From Bacteroidia bacterium (GTDB lineage: Bacteria; Bacteroidota; Bacteroidia; Flavobacteriales; Schleiferiaceae): a DNA stretch of 64,000 nt. The notes beneath the pieces are model-generated. The model had not been told where the DNA came from. It saw only the letters and a program-made list of their open reading frames with translations, and did not search any database. A program made the position numbers and the translations under genes. The first letter of the stretch is position 1. Each line of letters begins with the position of its first letter. The DNA lies in assembly GCA_030424545.1 (NCBI GenBank), contig JAUHWL010000004.1:62001-126000 (forward strand). Reading direction: 5' to 3'. Shown here piece after piece: positions 25,049 through 34,430 of the stretch.

Positions 25049-26488
25049 ATGGCTAAAAAACTTCCTTTACACACAAAAATAGTATTGGGGTTATTGTTAG
25101 GTGTTATATGGGCTTTGTTTAGCTCTTATTTAGGTTTTAGCACATTTACAATAAATTATTTACTTCCTTTTGGCACAATCTTTATCAATCTGCTTAAGCT
25201 TATTGCTATTCCTTTGGTACTGTTTTCTATCATTACAGGAATAACAGGATTAAAAGATATTTCCGCATTGGGCCGTATAGGCGCTAAAACAATTGCTATT
25301 TATTTAAGTACCACCATAATTGCTATTACAGTTGGGTTGGTTTTGGTAAACACTTTGTCGCCTGGCAAACACATAGATAATGAGCAGCGCATTATCAATA
25401 GAATAAGCTATGAGCTATGGGTAAAACAAACGCCAGGTATGAGTGTGATAGATCAGCAGCACTTTTTAACCGACCCAAAGTTTGAAAGTTATGTTGCAGA
25501 TGCACAAAGAAAAATGGAGTTTGATCAAAGCAGTGATTTAGTACGTTCTAACCTGCAAACTGTAGAGAAGCAAAAAACAAGCAGACCGCTAGACTGGATT
25601 GTAGACATGGTGCCCAGCAATATTTTTAATTCACTTTCTAGCGGGTTAATGCTACAAATAATATTCTTTGCCGTGTTTTTTGGTGTAACCATTGTGTTGC
25701 TCCCCAAAGAAAAAATGACTTATGTAATTGGCTTTTGCGATGGTGCTAACGACATTTTTATAAAAATGGTTGATTTAGTAATGAAGGCAGCCCCTCTGTT
25801 TGTATTTGCGCTACTCGCAGGTAAATTAGCAGAAATGGCAGGAAATGATCCCAGCAGGTTAGTAGAAATTTTCAAGGCATTAGGGTTTTATTCTATCGTA
25901 GTTGTTCTCGGATTAGCAATCATGGTTTTTGTTATTTATCCAGGCATTGTTTCGGCTGTAATATCTAGAAAAACCAAAATGGGTTATTTTGAGTCATTGA
26001 GATATTTTTTAAAAGGTATACGCCCAGCGCAACTTTTAGCGTTTAGTACTAGCTCTAGTGCTGCAACATTACCCATTACTATGGAGTGTGTGAGAGACAA
26101 TTTAAAAGTAGACGAAGAAGTATCTAGCTTTGTTTTGCCCATTGGCGCAACAGTAAACATGGATGGCACAAGTTTATACCAAGGTGTAGCCGTTGTTTTC
26201 TTAGCACAGTTTCATTTTATAGATTTAACAATAGCTCAACAAATGGCCATCCTTTTAACAGCAACGCTTGCATCTATAGGTTCTGCGGCTGTACCAAGCG
26301 CAGGTTTAATAATGCTCATTATTGTGTTAGAATCTGTGGGGTTAAACCCAGCTTGGATAGCTATAATTTTCCCAATAGACAGAATTTTAGACATGTGCCG
26401 TACCGTAGTAAACGTTACAGGCGATGCAGCTGTTTCAGTTATTGTTGCACAATCAGAAAATAGATTACACTTAAAAGAAGAATCATGA
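25049..26488 (+). CDS. Dicarboxylate/amino acid:cation symporter
   Basis: This is a 479-residue inner-membrane carrier of the DAACS (GltP/DctA) family that imports glutamate, aspartate or C4-dicarboxylates with Na+ or H+. The first helices (LHTKIVLGLLLGVIWAL; FINLLKLIAIPLVLFSII) and the transport core FSTSSSAATLPITMECV, VNMDGTSLYQGVAVVFLAQ and PIDRILDMCRTVVNVTGDA are visible. An insert of about 70 polar residues after helix three is somewhat longer than in E. coli GltP. It lies nine bases after aroC and overlaps the AsmA-like gene by ATGA. Confidence 0.94.
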   Translation: MAKKLPLHTKIVLGLLLGVIWALFSSYLGFSTFTINYLLPFGTIFINLLKLIAIPLVLFSIITGITGLKDISALGRIGAKTIAIYLSTTIIAITVGLVLVNTLSPGKHIDNEQRIINRISYELWVKQTPGMSVIDQQHFLTDPKFESYVADAQRKMEFDQSSDLVRSNLQTVEKQKTSRPLDWIVDMVPSNIFNSLSSGLMLQIIFFAVFFGVTIVLLPKEKMTYVIGFCDGANDIFIKMVDLVMKAAPLFVFALLAGKLAEMAGNDPSRLVEIFKALGFYSIVVVLGLAIMVFVIYPGIVSAVISRKTKMGYFESLRYFLKGIRPAQLLAFSTSSSAATLPITMECVRDNLKVDEEVSSFVLPIGATVNMDGTSLYQGVAVVFLAQFHFIDLTIAQQMAILLTATLASIGSAAVPSAGLIMLIIVLESVGLNPAWIAIIFPIDRILDMCRTVVNVTGDAAVSVIVAQSENRLHLKEES

Positions 26489-29298
26489 TAAAAGTATTGA
26501 AATACGGCTTTTTTGTTATCCTGTTCATATTTATTTTATTGCTTTTAGTACCGTGGTTATTTAAAGATGAAATATTTACCAAGGTTAAAGTAGAAGCCAA
26601 TAAAATGTTGGTTGGCGAACTATTTATAGAAGACGTTAGCCTCAGTTTGATTAGTGATTTTCCTAACCTGGCTTTGGGTTTAGAGCAAGTAAAATATGTA
26701 GGCGAAGGTGATTTTGAAGGCGTTGAGCTTTTTAACATTACAGAAATAAGAGCAGAATTGGACTTAATGTCTGTAATAACTGGCGATAAAATAGAGGTAA
26801 AAGAAATTGCCATTATTCATCCTACTTTAAATGTTCGCGTTTTAGAAAATGGTGCCGCCAATTACTTAATTCTTAAAGAAGATGGAGCAGAAGAAGAGCT
26901 GGTTGAAGATTCAACCGAAGAATCCTCTCCTTTTAATATGGGCATAAACAGGTTTATTATTCAAGAAATGAACCTGATTTATGAAGACTTAGAATCTCAA
27001 ATCTCTACAAATATTGTAAATGGTAACGTAAGTCTTTCTGGCAATTTTTCTGATGTTGATGTGGCTATAACAACCGCCATAACAATGGATGAATTAAGCG
27101 TTGGCTATGAATCGATAAACTATTTAAACAAAGTTTTAGTTGATGCCAATATGCAGTTAGGCTACAATCAAGAAACGGGTAAAATTTTATTAGGAGACAA
27201 TGACGTAAAAATGAACAACCTGCATTTGTTGTTTAACGGGTGGCTGCAAAGTTTTGATGAAAAAGTTGCTATGGATTTAAGCTTTGAAGCTCCTCACGCA
27301 GAGTTTAAAGAAATTCTCTCCATGATTCCTGCGGCTTACATGGAAGGTTTTGAAGACATAAAAACGAGCGGAACGTTTAGTTTAAAAGGTTTTTCTGAAG
27401 GCGAATATTTTTACGAAGGAGACAATTTACCCAACTTTGAAATTGCTTTGCAAATTGAAAACGGTAATTTTCAATACCCCGAATTACCTTCAGCCATTAC
27501 CAATATTATGGTGAATGCAAAAATTGCCCATGTCCAAGGCATTACAGATAATTTAATTGTAGATATGAGCAAGGCAACATTAAATGTAGCGGGAAGTCCG
27601 TTTAAATCTACGTTGTTTTTAAAAACGCCTATGTCAGATCCATACATAGATTTTACCCTTAAAACCAATTTAGATTTGCATAAACTTACTCAAGTTGTGC
27701 CTGTAGAAGGTACAATACTAGAAGGTATATTAATGGCTGATGCTTATGTTAAAGGAAACCTTTCTGATTTTGAAAACAGCAATTACAAAGCAGTAACTGC
27801 GGGTGGTTGGCTAAAAACAAAACACATGAAAGTTGGCACAGACATGCTGAAAGAACCTGTATTTATTGATACAGCCTTTATGGAAATTACGCCACAAAAA
27901 TTTGCGCTTCCGGCTGTTCACGTAAAACTTGGCAAAAGCGATTTTAAAGGTTCTGGCAGGTTTGATAATTTACTTTCTTACGCACTGGCAGATGATACGC
28001 TGAGTGGAAGGTTTTCACTAACATCAAACGTTATTGACGCTACGGAACTCATGCAACTTATGGTGGAAGATTCTACGGCAATAGAAACAGTTTCTGATTC
28101 TACCACAACGGTTGCCATGGAAATCCCGGGAAATTTAAACCTTGTTTTTAATGCTGAAGCAACCAAAGTATATTATGACAATTATGATATTTCAGATTTA
28201 AAAGGAAATCTAGAAATAAAAAATTCAGTAGCCTATTTAAAAGGTTTTAGCATGGGAATTTTAAATGGACAAGTATTAATGGACGGTGCATTTTCTACAC
28301 CCAATCAAATCCCCACGGTAGATTTTAATTTTGAAATTAAGAATATGGATGTAAAAACTTCGTTTACAACGTTTAATACGGTACAAAGTTTTGCGCCCAT
28401 TGCAAAAACAGCAGAAGGTAATTTTTCTACAAAACTGTCTTATAAAGGCACATTAGATCAAGAGTTTTCGCCAGATTTAAATACGCTCAATGTAAAAGGT
28501 AACCTTTATACATTGGGTATGATTTTACAGCCAGAAATTATGACAAAGGTTTCTGACTTGCTAAAAAATGAGAGTCTTAAAAAAATAAAACTAAAAGATG
28601 CCGATTTGAGTTTTGAAATTGCAAATGGCCGCGTTTTGGTTAAACCTACCAAAATTTATATGGGCGATATTGGAACACAATTTTCAGGCTCTCATGGTTT
28701 AGACAACACAATGGATTATCTTTTAGAATCTGATATCCCCACAAAAAGTATAAATATTCCTGCAGAAATTAAAGCGTTAGGATTGATTGGAGAAACCATA
28801 CCCGTTAAGCTAAAATTAGGCGGCACATTTAGCAAACCAACAGTTTCTCCAGTATTTGGCAAAGGCAGTTCTGTAAAAGATGTAGTTACAGACTTGGTAA
28901 ACAATGCGGTTAATGAAGCAAAAGATTCAATAAAAAAACTAACCAACGAAGAGAAAAAAAGAATTTTAGCCGAAGCACAACTCGAAGCAGACAAACTAAT
29001 AGCGGAAGCTGTTAAACACAACAAGAACATAAAAGCAGAAGCCAAAAAACAAGCAGAAATGCTGAAGGAAGAGGCACGTAAACAAGCCGCCAAATTATTG
29101 GAAGAAGCAAACGGAGATCCGCTTAAAACCATTGGCGCTAAAACGGCTGGAGATTTACTTATAAAAGAAGCCGATAAACAAATTGCTGCGTTGCAAAAGA
29201 AAACCAACGAAGAGGCAGATGCTTATTTAGAAAAGGCAAAAATGCAGGCCGCAAAAATTATGAAAGACGCAGAAGAAAAAGCTAATATTCAAGAATAA
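26485..29298 (+). CDS. AsmA-like envelope protein with long coiled-coil tail
   Basis: This 937-residue protein has one N-terminal membrane helix (VILFIFILLLLVPWLF region) and a large, beta-rich periplasmic body of the AsmA/DUF748 type, thought to bridge membranes and carry lipids. Family features are VSLSLISDFPNLALGLEQV near residue 50 and FKGSGRFDNLLSYALADD. The last 115-130 residues are different: an Ala/Glu/Lys-rich helical tail beginning EEKKRILAEAQLEADKLIAE (about 822) and continuing with few breaks to the end, probably a coiled coil. Translation is coupled to the symporter by ATGA, and the next gene begins immediately after the stop. Confidence 0.85.
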   Translation: MIKVLKYGFFVILFIFILLLLVPWLFKDEIFTKVKVEANKMLVGELFIEDVSLSLISDFPNLALGLEQVKYVGEGDFEGVELFNITEIRAELDLMSVITGDKIEVKEIAIIHPTLNVRVLENGAANYLILKEDGAEEELVEDSTEESSPFNMGINRFIIQEMNLIYEDLESQISTNIVNGNVSLSGNFSDVDVAITTAITMDELSVGYESINYLNKVLVDANMQLGYNQETGKILLGDNDVKMNNLHLLFNGWLQSFDEKVAMDLSFEAPHAEFKEILSMIPAAYMEGFEDIKTSGTFSLKGFSEGEYFYEGDNLPNFEIALQIENGNFQYPELPSAITNIMVNAKIAHVQGITDNLIVDMSKATLNVAGSPFKSTLFLKTPMSDPYIDFTLKTNLDLHKLTQVVPVEGTILEGILMADAYVKGNLSDFENSNYKAVTAGGWLKTKHMKVGTDMLKEPVFIDTAFMEITPQKFALPAVHVKLGKSDFKGSGRFDNLLSYALADDTLSGRFSLTSNVIDATELMQLMVEDSTAIETVSDSTTTVAMEIPGNLNLVFNAEATKVYYDNYDISDLKGNLEIKNSVAYLKGFSMGILNGQVLMDGAFSTPNQIPTVDFNFEIKNMDVKTSFTTFNTVQSFAPIAKTAEGNFSTKLSYKGTLDQEFSPDLNTLNVKGNLYTLGMILQPEIMTKVSDLLKNESLKKIKLKDADLSFEIANGRVLVKPTKIYMGDIGTQFSGSHGLDNTMDYLLESDIPTKSINIPAEIKALGLIGETIPVKLKLGGTFSKPTVSPVFGKGSSVKDVVTDLVNNAVNEAKDSIKKLTNEEKKRILAEAQLEADKLIAEAVKHNKNIKAEAKKQAEMLKEEARKQAAKLLEEANGDPLKTIGAKTAGDLLIKEADKQIAALQKKTNEEADAYLEKAKMQAAKIMKDAEEKANIQE

Positions 29299-31266
29299 AT
29301 GAAATACATTTTAGGGGTTTTCATGAGTGTAATATTATCAACGCTTGCCGTAAATGCTCAAGTAGAATTAGGCGAATGCGATGAACCTCAAGAAAAAAAT
29401 GAAAAGGCCGAAGCGCAAATTAATAAGGCGCTAAAAGCAATAAACACCAAAAATTTAAAAATGGCCAACATTTATGTGGCCAATGCACTGAAGTTTCAAG
29501 AAGACAATGTGCATGCATTTTATTTAGCGGGAGAAATTGCGTTGCGTGAAGGAGTACTGTTTAAAACAGAAGCCTCTTGGACAAAAGTGCTAGAAATTTG
29601 CCCGAACTATAAAGCCGATTTATACTTCTTTTTGGGTATTATTTATTTAGAAAATGGTAAGAGAGACTTGGCCGAAGAGTATTTAACATTGTTTTTAACC
29701 AAAGGTGATAGAGAGCGCGGTTACGACAAAGACGCTAAAGAAGCACTCAAAGAAATTAAACTAAAAAAAGACCAGTTTAGTAATCCTGTACCGTTTGACC
29801 CTCATCCCATATTGCAAATTTCTACACCTGCAGATGAGTATCTCGCCATTATTTCTCCCGATACGGAGCTTTGTTTTTTTACAAGAAGACAAATGAAAAA
29901 AGACAAATATGCTGGTCCGGCCGGAAGCACAAGAATGGTTGAAGAGTTTACCATGGCCACAAAAACGGGCAATGCATATTCTGTTGGCGATGCTTTGGAT
30001 TCTCCATTTAACGAGAGTTTTAATGAGGGTGGCGCATCCATAACGGCCAATAACAAAGAGCTGTTTTTTACCGTTTGCCAGGTTGATGCCAAAGGCTACC
30101 AAAATTGCGACATTTATTATTGCAAGAAAGAATATGGCTTTTGGGGTGACATTGTTCCGCTTGGCGCAAACATTAACAAACCAGAAAGTTGGGAAAGCCA
30201 ACCCAGTATTTCGGCAAACGGAGATGTTTTGGTTTTTACAAGCAACAGGCCAGGAGGACAAGGTGGTTTAGATTTATGGAAAACTAACCGTTTACCAAAT
30301 GGAGAATGGGAAGACCCTGAAAATCTTGGGCCTGTGATAAACACAAGAAAAAACGAAAAATCACCATTTCTTCACTCAGATAGCCAAACACTTTACTTTG
30401 CTAGCGATGGGCATCCAACCATTGGTGGTTACGATATTTATTTTAGCAAGTTTGATGATGATTCTAAAACGTGGGCCGAGCCTATAAATATTGGTTACCC
30501 CATAAACACAAAGGCCGATGAAATTGGGTTGTTTGTTAGCTTAGATGGCAAAATGGCCTATTTTAATAGCAACAATTTAAAAGGTAAAGGCGGTTGGGAT
30601 TTGTACAGCTTTGAGCTATACAAAGATGCACGTCCAGAGCGCGTTGCACTGCTTAAAGGCGCTTTGGTAGATGAGAATAACGAAGTGGTAAAAGATGCCA
30701 AGCTTGAAGTTAAAAACTTGAAAACAAAAGAAGTTACTCAAGTAGAAGTTGATCAAGAAACGGGGGAGTTTGCTACCGTTGTTAAATTAAAAGAAGAAGA
30801 AAACATCATCCTTAAAGTTGATAAAAAAGGAACAGCTTTTACTTCCAAATTTGTTGCGGCAGATGATGACAATGGCAACGGAGTAGTGGCTGCCGATTTA
30901 GAAGTAAGCCCCATAGAAGTGGGTAAAGAATATCGTTTAAATGATATTAGATTCGCATCAAACTCGGCCGAGTTGAATGAGCACGCCAAACAAATTATAG
31001 ATGAATTTGTGTTGTTTCTTTCTGATAATCCTACCGTTAAAGTAGATATACAGGGGCACACCGATGATATTGGTAATGATGATGACAATTTAACCTTGTC
31101 TAAAAATCGTGCTAAAGTGGTTTACGAATACATTGTTGCCACAGGTATTTCTTCTAGCCGTTTAACACATCATGGGTACGGAGAGCAAAAACCAATTTCA
31201 TCTAACAACACCGATGCGGGCAAGGCCAATAACAGAAGAACCGTTTTTGTAATTACCGCCAAATAA
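29299..31266 (+). CDS. OmpA-family protein with TPR and PD40 repeats
   Basis: This 655-residue exported protein has a signal peptide ending near AVNAQ, a short TPR-like region (about 30-155), WD40-like PD40 beta-propeller repeats (about 190-440, for example VFTSNRPGGQGGLDLWK and YFASDGHPTIGGYDIYFSK), a carboxypeptidase-like module (about 450-530) and a C-terminal OmpA domain (about 545-655) with VDIQGHTDDIGNDDDN and LSKNRAKVVYEY for peptidoglycan binding. Such proteins tether the outer membrane to the wall; close relatives include T9SS PorE-type proteins, but identity with PorE is not claimed. It is the last gene of the aroC operon, beginning directly after the AsmA-like stop. Confidence 0.9.
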   Translation: MKYILGVFMSVILSTLAVNAQVELGECDEPQEKNEKAEAQINKALKAINTKNLKMANIYVANALKFQEDNVHAFYLAGEIALREGVLFKTEASWTKVLEICPNYKADLYFFLGIIYLENGKRDLAEEYLTLFLTKGDRERGYDKDAKEALKEIKLKKDQFSNPVPFDPHPILQISTPADEYLAIISPDTELCFFTRRQMKKDKYAGPAGSTRMVEEFTMATKTGNAYSVGDALDSPFNESFNEGGASITANNKELFFTVCQVDAKGYQNCDIYYCKKEYGFWGDIVPLGANINKPESWESQPSISANGDVLVFTSNRPGGQGGLDLWKTNRLPNGEWEDPENLGPVINTRKNEKSPFLHSDSQTLYFASDGHPTIGGYDIYFSKFDDDSKTWAEPINIGYPINTKADEIGLFVSLDGKMAYFNSNNLKGKGGWDLYSFELYKDARPERVALLKGALVDENNEVVKDAKLEVKNLKTKEVTQVEVDQETGEFATVVKLKEEENIILKVDKKGTAFTSKFVAADDDNGNGVVAADLEVSPIEVGKEYRLNDIRFASNSAELNEHAKQIIDEFVLFLSDNPTVKVDIQGHTDDIGNDDDNLTLSKNRAKVVYEYIVATGISSSRLTHHGYGEQKPISSNNTDAGKANNRRTVFVITAK

Positions 31267-31296
31267 AGATTCCTTTAAAATTTATTGATGCATAAA

Positions 31297-31324
31297 AAAA
31301 GCTCCGAAATAATTCGGAGCTTTT
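31297..31324. terminator. Bidirectional terminator between the OmpA-type gene and rplS
   Basis: A 12-bp perfect stem (31297-31308 with 31313-31324), an ATAA loop and A/T runs on both flanks lie between convergent genes. The T-run is longer in the rplS direction. Confidence 0.88.
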
Positions 31325-31345
31325 GATATATACGTTAAAGAAGGA

Positions 31346-31693
31346 TTAAACTCTTCTTTCTTTAATACGCGCAGATTTACCTGTACGTTCACGTTGATAG
31401 AAGATACGAGCTCTGCGTACTTTACCTCTTTTGTTTACTTCAATCTTTTCAATTGCAGGAATGTTTAGCGGGAAAATTCTTTCTACACCAATGTTTCCAG
31501 ACATTTTTCTAATTGTAAAAGTTTCTGAAGAACCTGAACCTTTGCGTTGTATAACTACACCACGAAAGAACTGGGTACGGGTTTTTTCACCCTCTTTAAT
31601 TTGGTAATACACAGTAATTGTATCACCAGCACTGAATGAAGGAAGGTCTTTTTTCTCTACAAAACTTTCCTGTACATACTTAACTAAATCCAT
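31346..31693 (-). CDS. rplS: 50S ribosomal protein L19 (bL19)
   Basis: This 115-residue protein of the large subunit sits at the 30S-50S interface. Family blocks are FSAGDTITVYYQIKEGEKTR, QFFRGVVIQRKGSGSSETFT, GVERIFPLNIPAIEKIEV and RARIFYQRERTGKSARIKE. The length is normal. It is separated here from rpsP-rimM-trmD, with which it is grouped in many bacteria, and has its own -7 element in the 142-base upstream gap and a terminator downstream. Confidence 0.97.
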   Translation of the reverse strand: MDLVKYVQESFVEKKDLPSFSAGDTITVYYQIKEGEKTRTQFFRGVVIQRKGSGSSETFTIRKMSGNIGVERIFPLNIPAIEKIEVNKRGKVRRARIFYQRERTGKSARIKERRV

Positions 31694-31775
31694 ACTAGTT
31701 AAAATTTTTAATTAATCACAAACCAACATTCACATCTTTTGCCAGAGGTTGATACGTGCTGCTTTTAAGCGGGTG

Positions 31776-31783
31776 CAAATATA
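31776..31783 (-). promoter_or_regulatory. -7 promoter element TATATTTG for rplS
   Basis: An exact TAnnTTTG match on the minus strand with about 82 bases to the rplS start, leaving a leader of roughly 75 bases that could hold ribosomal-protein autoregulation. Confidence 0.55.
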
Positions 31784-31809
31784 TATTTTATTTGCTTTTT
31801 TAAAACGTT

Positions 31810-31836
31810 AAATCACTTTTTGTAAAAAAGTGATTT
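31810..31836 (-). terminator. Hairpin terminator at the end of ndk
   Basis: An 11-bp stem AAATCACTTTT/AAAAGTGATTT overlaps the ndk stop codon. The following T-run is short, so termination may be incomplete. Confidence 0.55.
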
Positions 31837-32255
31837 TAGAACATCTCACGACCAGCAAAATGGAAGTTTCCTTCAATCATTGCGTTCTCATCGCTATCAG
31901 AACCGTGTACTGCATTGGCAGAAATATCTGTAGCATAAAGCGCACGAATTGTTCCAGGATCAGCTTTTTTAGGATCGGTATTTCCAATTAACGTACGGAA
32001 ATCTTCAACAGCATTTTCTTTTTCTAAAATTGCCGCTACAATTGGTCCCGAAGACATGTAAGAAACAAGCTCACCATAAAAAGGACGTTCTGCGTGTACT
32101 GCGTAAAATGCTTCAGCATCTGCCGTAGTTAACTGTGTCATTTTTAACGAAACAATGCGAAATCCTGCACCGCTAATTTTTTCTAAAATAGCTCCGATAT
32201 GTCCGTTTGCAACGCCATCAGGCTTAATCATTGTAAATGTTCTGTTACCAGCCAT
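31836..32255 (-). CDS. ndk: Nucleoside diphosphate kinase
   Basis: This enzyme transfers the gamma phosphate between nucleoside triphosphates and diphosphates through a phosphohistidine. The 139 residues start [20 protein letters not shown] and carry the active-site block [12 protein letters not shown], with the catalytic His in the family position, and the ending [11 protein letters not shown]. The length is normal. It is a single-gene unit with its own -7 element. In several flavobacteria ndk lies close to the DHH/gldI pair; here those genes are about 5 kb away, with the caspase operon and ribosomal genes between. Confidence 0.97.
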   Translation of the reverse strand: MAGNRTFTMIKPDGVANGHIGAILEKISGAGFRIVSLKMTQLTTADAEAFYAVHAERPFYGELVSYMSSGPIVAAILEKENAVEDFRTLIGNTDPKKADPGTIRALYATDISANAVHGSDSDENAMIEGNFHFAGREMF

Positions 32256-32283
32256 TGTCTTAAGTTTTTGTCAAAATTTGGCG

Positions 32284-32291
32284 CGAAAATA
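32284..32291 (-). promoter_or_regulatory. -7 promoter element TATTTTCG for ndk
   Basis: A TAnnTTyG match on the minus strand, 28 bases before the ndk start codon. Confidence 0.5.
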
Positions 32292-32416
32292 GTTTTTTAA
32301 GCTTTATAAAAAACATATAAATTGTAATGCTTTTCTTAACAAATTTGGTTTGGCATCATTTTGGAATATTCACCAACAATTAACTACTTTAACCATTCTA
32401 AATTTCCTTTTACAAC

Positions 32417-34429
32417 ATGAAGTATCAATTGTTTTGGATTCCGTTAATTTTTCTTTCAATCTTATTTTTTGGCAACATAGCCAATGCAGAAAACACAAAA
32501 CGTGCATTAATAATTGCCGTTGGAGATTACGACAAAGCAGCAACCGGTTGGAGCCCTATTAGCTCTGCAAACGATGTTCCCCTTGTTAGAGATGCTTTGG
32601 TTAGCCAAGGATTTAAGGCCGATAACATTGCCGTTTTACAAGATGAAAAAGCTACCAAAAAAGCCGTAATAGAATATTTAAATACGTTGGTAAAAGAAAC
32701 GCAACCGGGCGATGTTGTGGTAATACATTACTCGGGCCATGGCCAACAAATTACCGACAACAACAACGATGAAGTTGATGGATATGACGAAGCTTTAATT
32801 CCGGTTGATGCCAAAGCGCGATTTACCAAAGGCGTGTACGAAGGCGAAAACCATATTAGAGATGACGAAATGGGCGAACTACTGAATAAGATTAGAAAGC
32901 GTGCTGGTACAAAAGGAAGCGTTTTGCTTATTATGGATTCGTGCCATTCGGGTACCTCCTCTAGAGGTTTGGCCAAAACACGTGGTACCCAAGAAACTTT
33001 TGATACTGCGCCTGCAAACCAGAGTGCAGCCAAAGAAGAAGGAACATTTGGACTAGAAACTAAAGATGACGAAAATCTGGCGCCTTTAATTTGTTTTTAC
33101 GGTGCAAGTGCACATGAGCTAAACTACGAAACCACCGATGCTAACGGCAATGGAGTAGGCTCTTTAAGTCTTGCTTTTAGTGATGCATTTGCCAATGCAA
33201 AACCCACGCAAACGTATAAAGAGTTGTTTGATCAGGTTAGAAACAAAATGGCCGTTTTGGCTCCAAAACAATCGCCACAAGCCGAAGGAGATTTAAACCT
33301 TGCCATTTTGGGGGGAGAAATTACAGGCAAAAAAATGTACTACAACGTAACCAATGTCTACAATAAAAAAAGTGTTGCCATTAATGGTGGTAACTTAATG
33401 GGGGTTTACGAAAATTCTGAAGTGGCATTTTATGCGCTAGGCGATGAAACAACCGAAGATAAAATTATAGCTACAGGAAAAGTAGTTTTTTCTGATGCAG
33501 TAACTGCCGACATTGAGTTAACAAATACAGCCGAAAATATTGATTTAAAAGCGTGTAAGGTTATTGTTACCAAAGAGAATTTTGGCAACATTGGTGTTAC
33601 AGTGCAACTCAATTTAAAAGAGCAAAAGTTAGAAGCTAAACTTAACGAGGAGTTTAAAAAGTACCCTTTAATTAAAGTGGTAGATAATGGTGGAGATTTA
33701 ATTTTAGAAGAAAACAATGAATTTACCCGTGGCGAAAAACTCTACTTAATTACCGCCTTAGAGTACGAATTATTTGCCAATTCTTATAGTGATGTAGATG
33801 TAACCGCAAAAGATATTACACGTAAAATACTTGCTTTTGCACAAGCAAAATATTTGCGACAAATAGAAATGTACAGCGAAGATTTTGATGTGAGATTTGA
33901 GTTTATTCCCGTAAGAACACAAAAAGTTGGTCGTGGTAGTGTAGAAGAAGTAGAGCGTTTTAGCATAGATACTAAACGCGATGCATCAGGTAATATTAGC
34001 TTTACCGCTGGCGACTATTTTAAAATAAAAATCATAAACGATGGTTACGAAGTGGCTTATTACAGTATTCTAGATTTTCAGCCTGATAACCAAATTGGCG
34101 TATTGATTCCCGGTAAAAACCAAAACGCAGCAGATTACGTAATTAAACCCGGAGAAGAAAAAGAATTGCCTCGCATCTACCAGTTTAATCCACCATACGG
34201 AACAGAAGTCTTTAAGCTTGTAGCAAGCAAAGAACCTATAGATTTCAGATCGATATTGTTAAACAAAGGTGCCCACAGAGGTACGAGCGACTCAAATAAT
34301 CCTTTTGCCACATTGGTATCTGCAAGTTTTAGAGTTGAAAACGCAAGCAGTAGAGGAACAGAAACGGTAAGCGTGGCACCTGGGAATTGCAATATTCAGT
34401 CAGTAACATTTTCAATTGTAGAAAAATAA
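32417..34429 (+). CDS. Exported caspase-family (C14) protease with C-terminal DUF4384-like domain
   Basis: This 670-residue protein has a signal peptide (IFLSILFFGNIANAE), so it should act outside the cytoplasm, unusual for a caspase-like enzyme. The C14 domain (about 28-290) begins RALIIAVGDYD and has the catalytic pair intact: VVIHYSGHGQQ with His108 and LIMDSCHSGTSSRG with Cys176. A middle region of unknown fold follows. The C-terminal part (about 500-640) resembles DUF4384: FTAGDYFKIKIINDG, YYSILDFQPDNQIGVLIPG and ELPRIYQFNPPYGTEVFKL. The next gene, a CHASE2 sensor, starts one base after the stop, and a third gene overlaps that by ATGA. Its substrate and trigger are unknown. Confidence 0.88.
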   Translation: MKYQLFWIPLIFLSILFFGNIANAENTKRALIIAVGDYDKAATGWSPISSANDVPLVRDALVSQGFKADNIAVLQDEKATKKAVIEYLNTLVKETQPGDVVVIHYSGHGQQITDNNNDEVDGYDEALIPVDAKARFTKGVYEGENHIRDDEMGELLNKIRKRAGTKGSVLLIMDSCHSGTSSRGLAKTRGTQETFDTAPANQSAAKEEGTFGLETKDDENLAPLICFYGASAHELNYETTDANGNGVGSLSLAFSDAFANAKPTQTYKELFDQVRNKMAVLAPKQSPQAEGDLNLAILGGEITGKKMYYNVTNVYNKKSVAINGGNLMGVYENSEVAFYALGDETTEDKIIATGKVVFSDAVTADIELTNTAENIDLKACKVIVTKENFGNIGVTVQLNLKEQKLEAKLNEEFKKYPLIKVVDNGGDLILEENNEFTRGEKLYLITALEYELFANSYSDVDVTAKDITRKILAFAQAKYLRQIEMYSEDFDVRFEFIPVRTQKVGRGSVEEVERFSIDTKRDASGNISFTAGDYFKIKIINDGYEVAYYSILDFQPDNQIGVLIPGKNQNAADYVIKPGEEKELPRIYQFNPPYGTEVFKLVASKEPIDFRSILLNKGAHRGTSDSNNPFATLVSASFRVENASSRGTETVSVAPGNCNIQSVTFSIVEK

Positions 34430-34430
34430 A

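Noticed and set aside
28716-29207. 163-codon antisense frame with hydrophobic Ala/Ser-rich translation
   Set aside because: It is the shadow of the Ala/Glu/Lys-rich tail of the AsmA-like protein; reversed Glu and Lys codons yield Phe, Leu and Ser and mimic membrane segments.
29761-30261. 166-codon antisense frame within the PD40/OmpA gene
   Set aside because: Fully contained in a well-supported gene and without a family motif.
32417-34429. Caspase-like gene as a type IX gingipain
   Set aside because: It has a C14 fold with SGHG and DSCHSG motifs but no T9SS sorting domain; its end resembles DUF4384.
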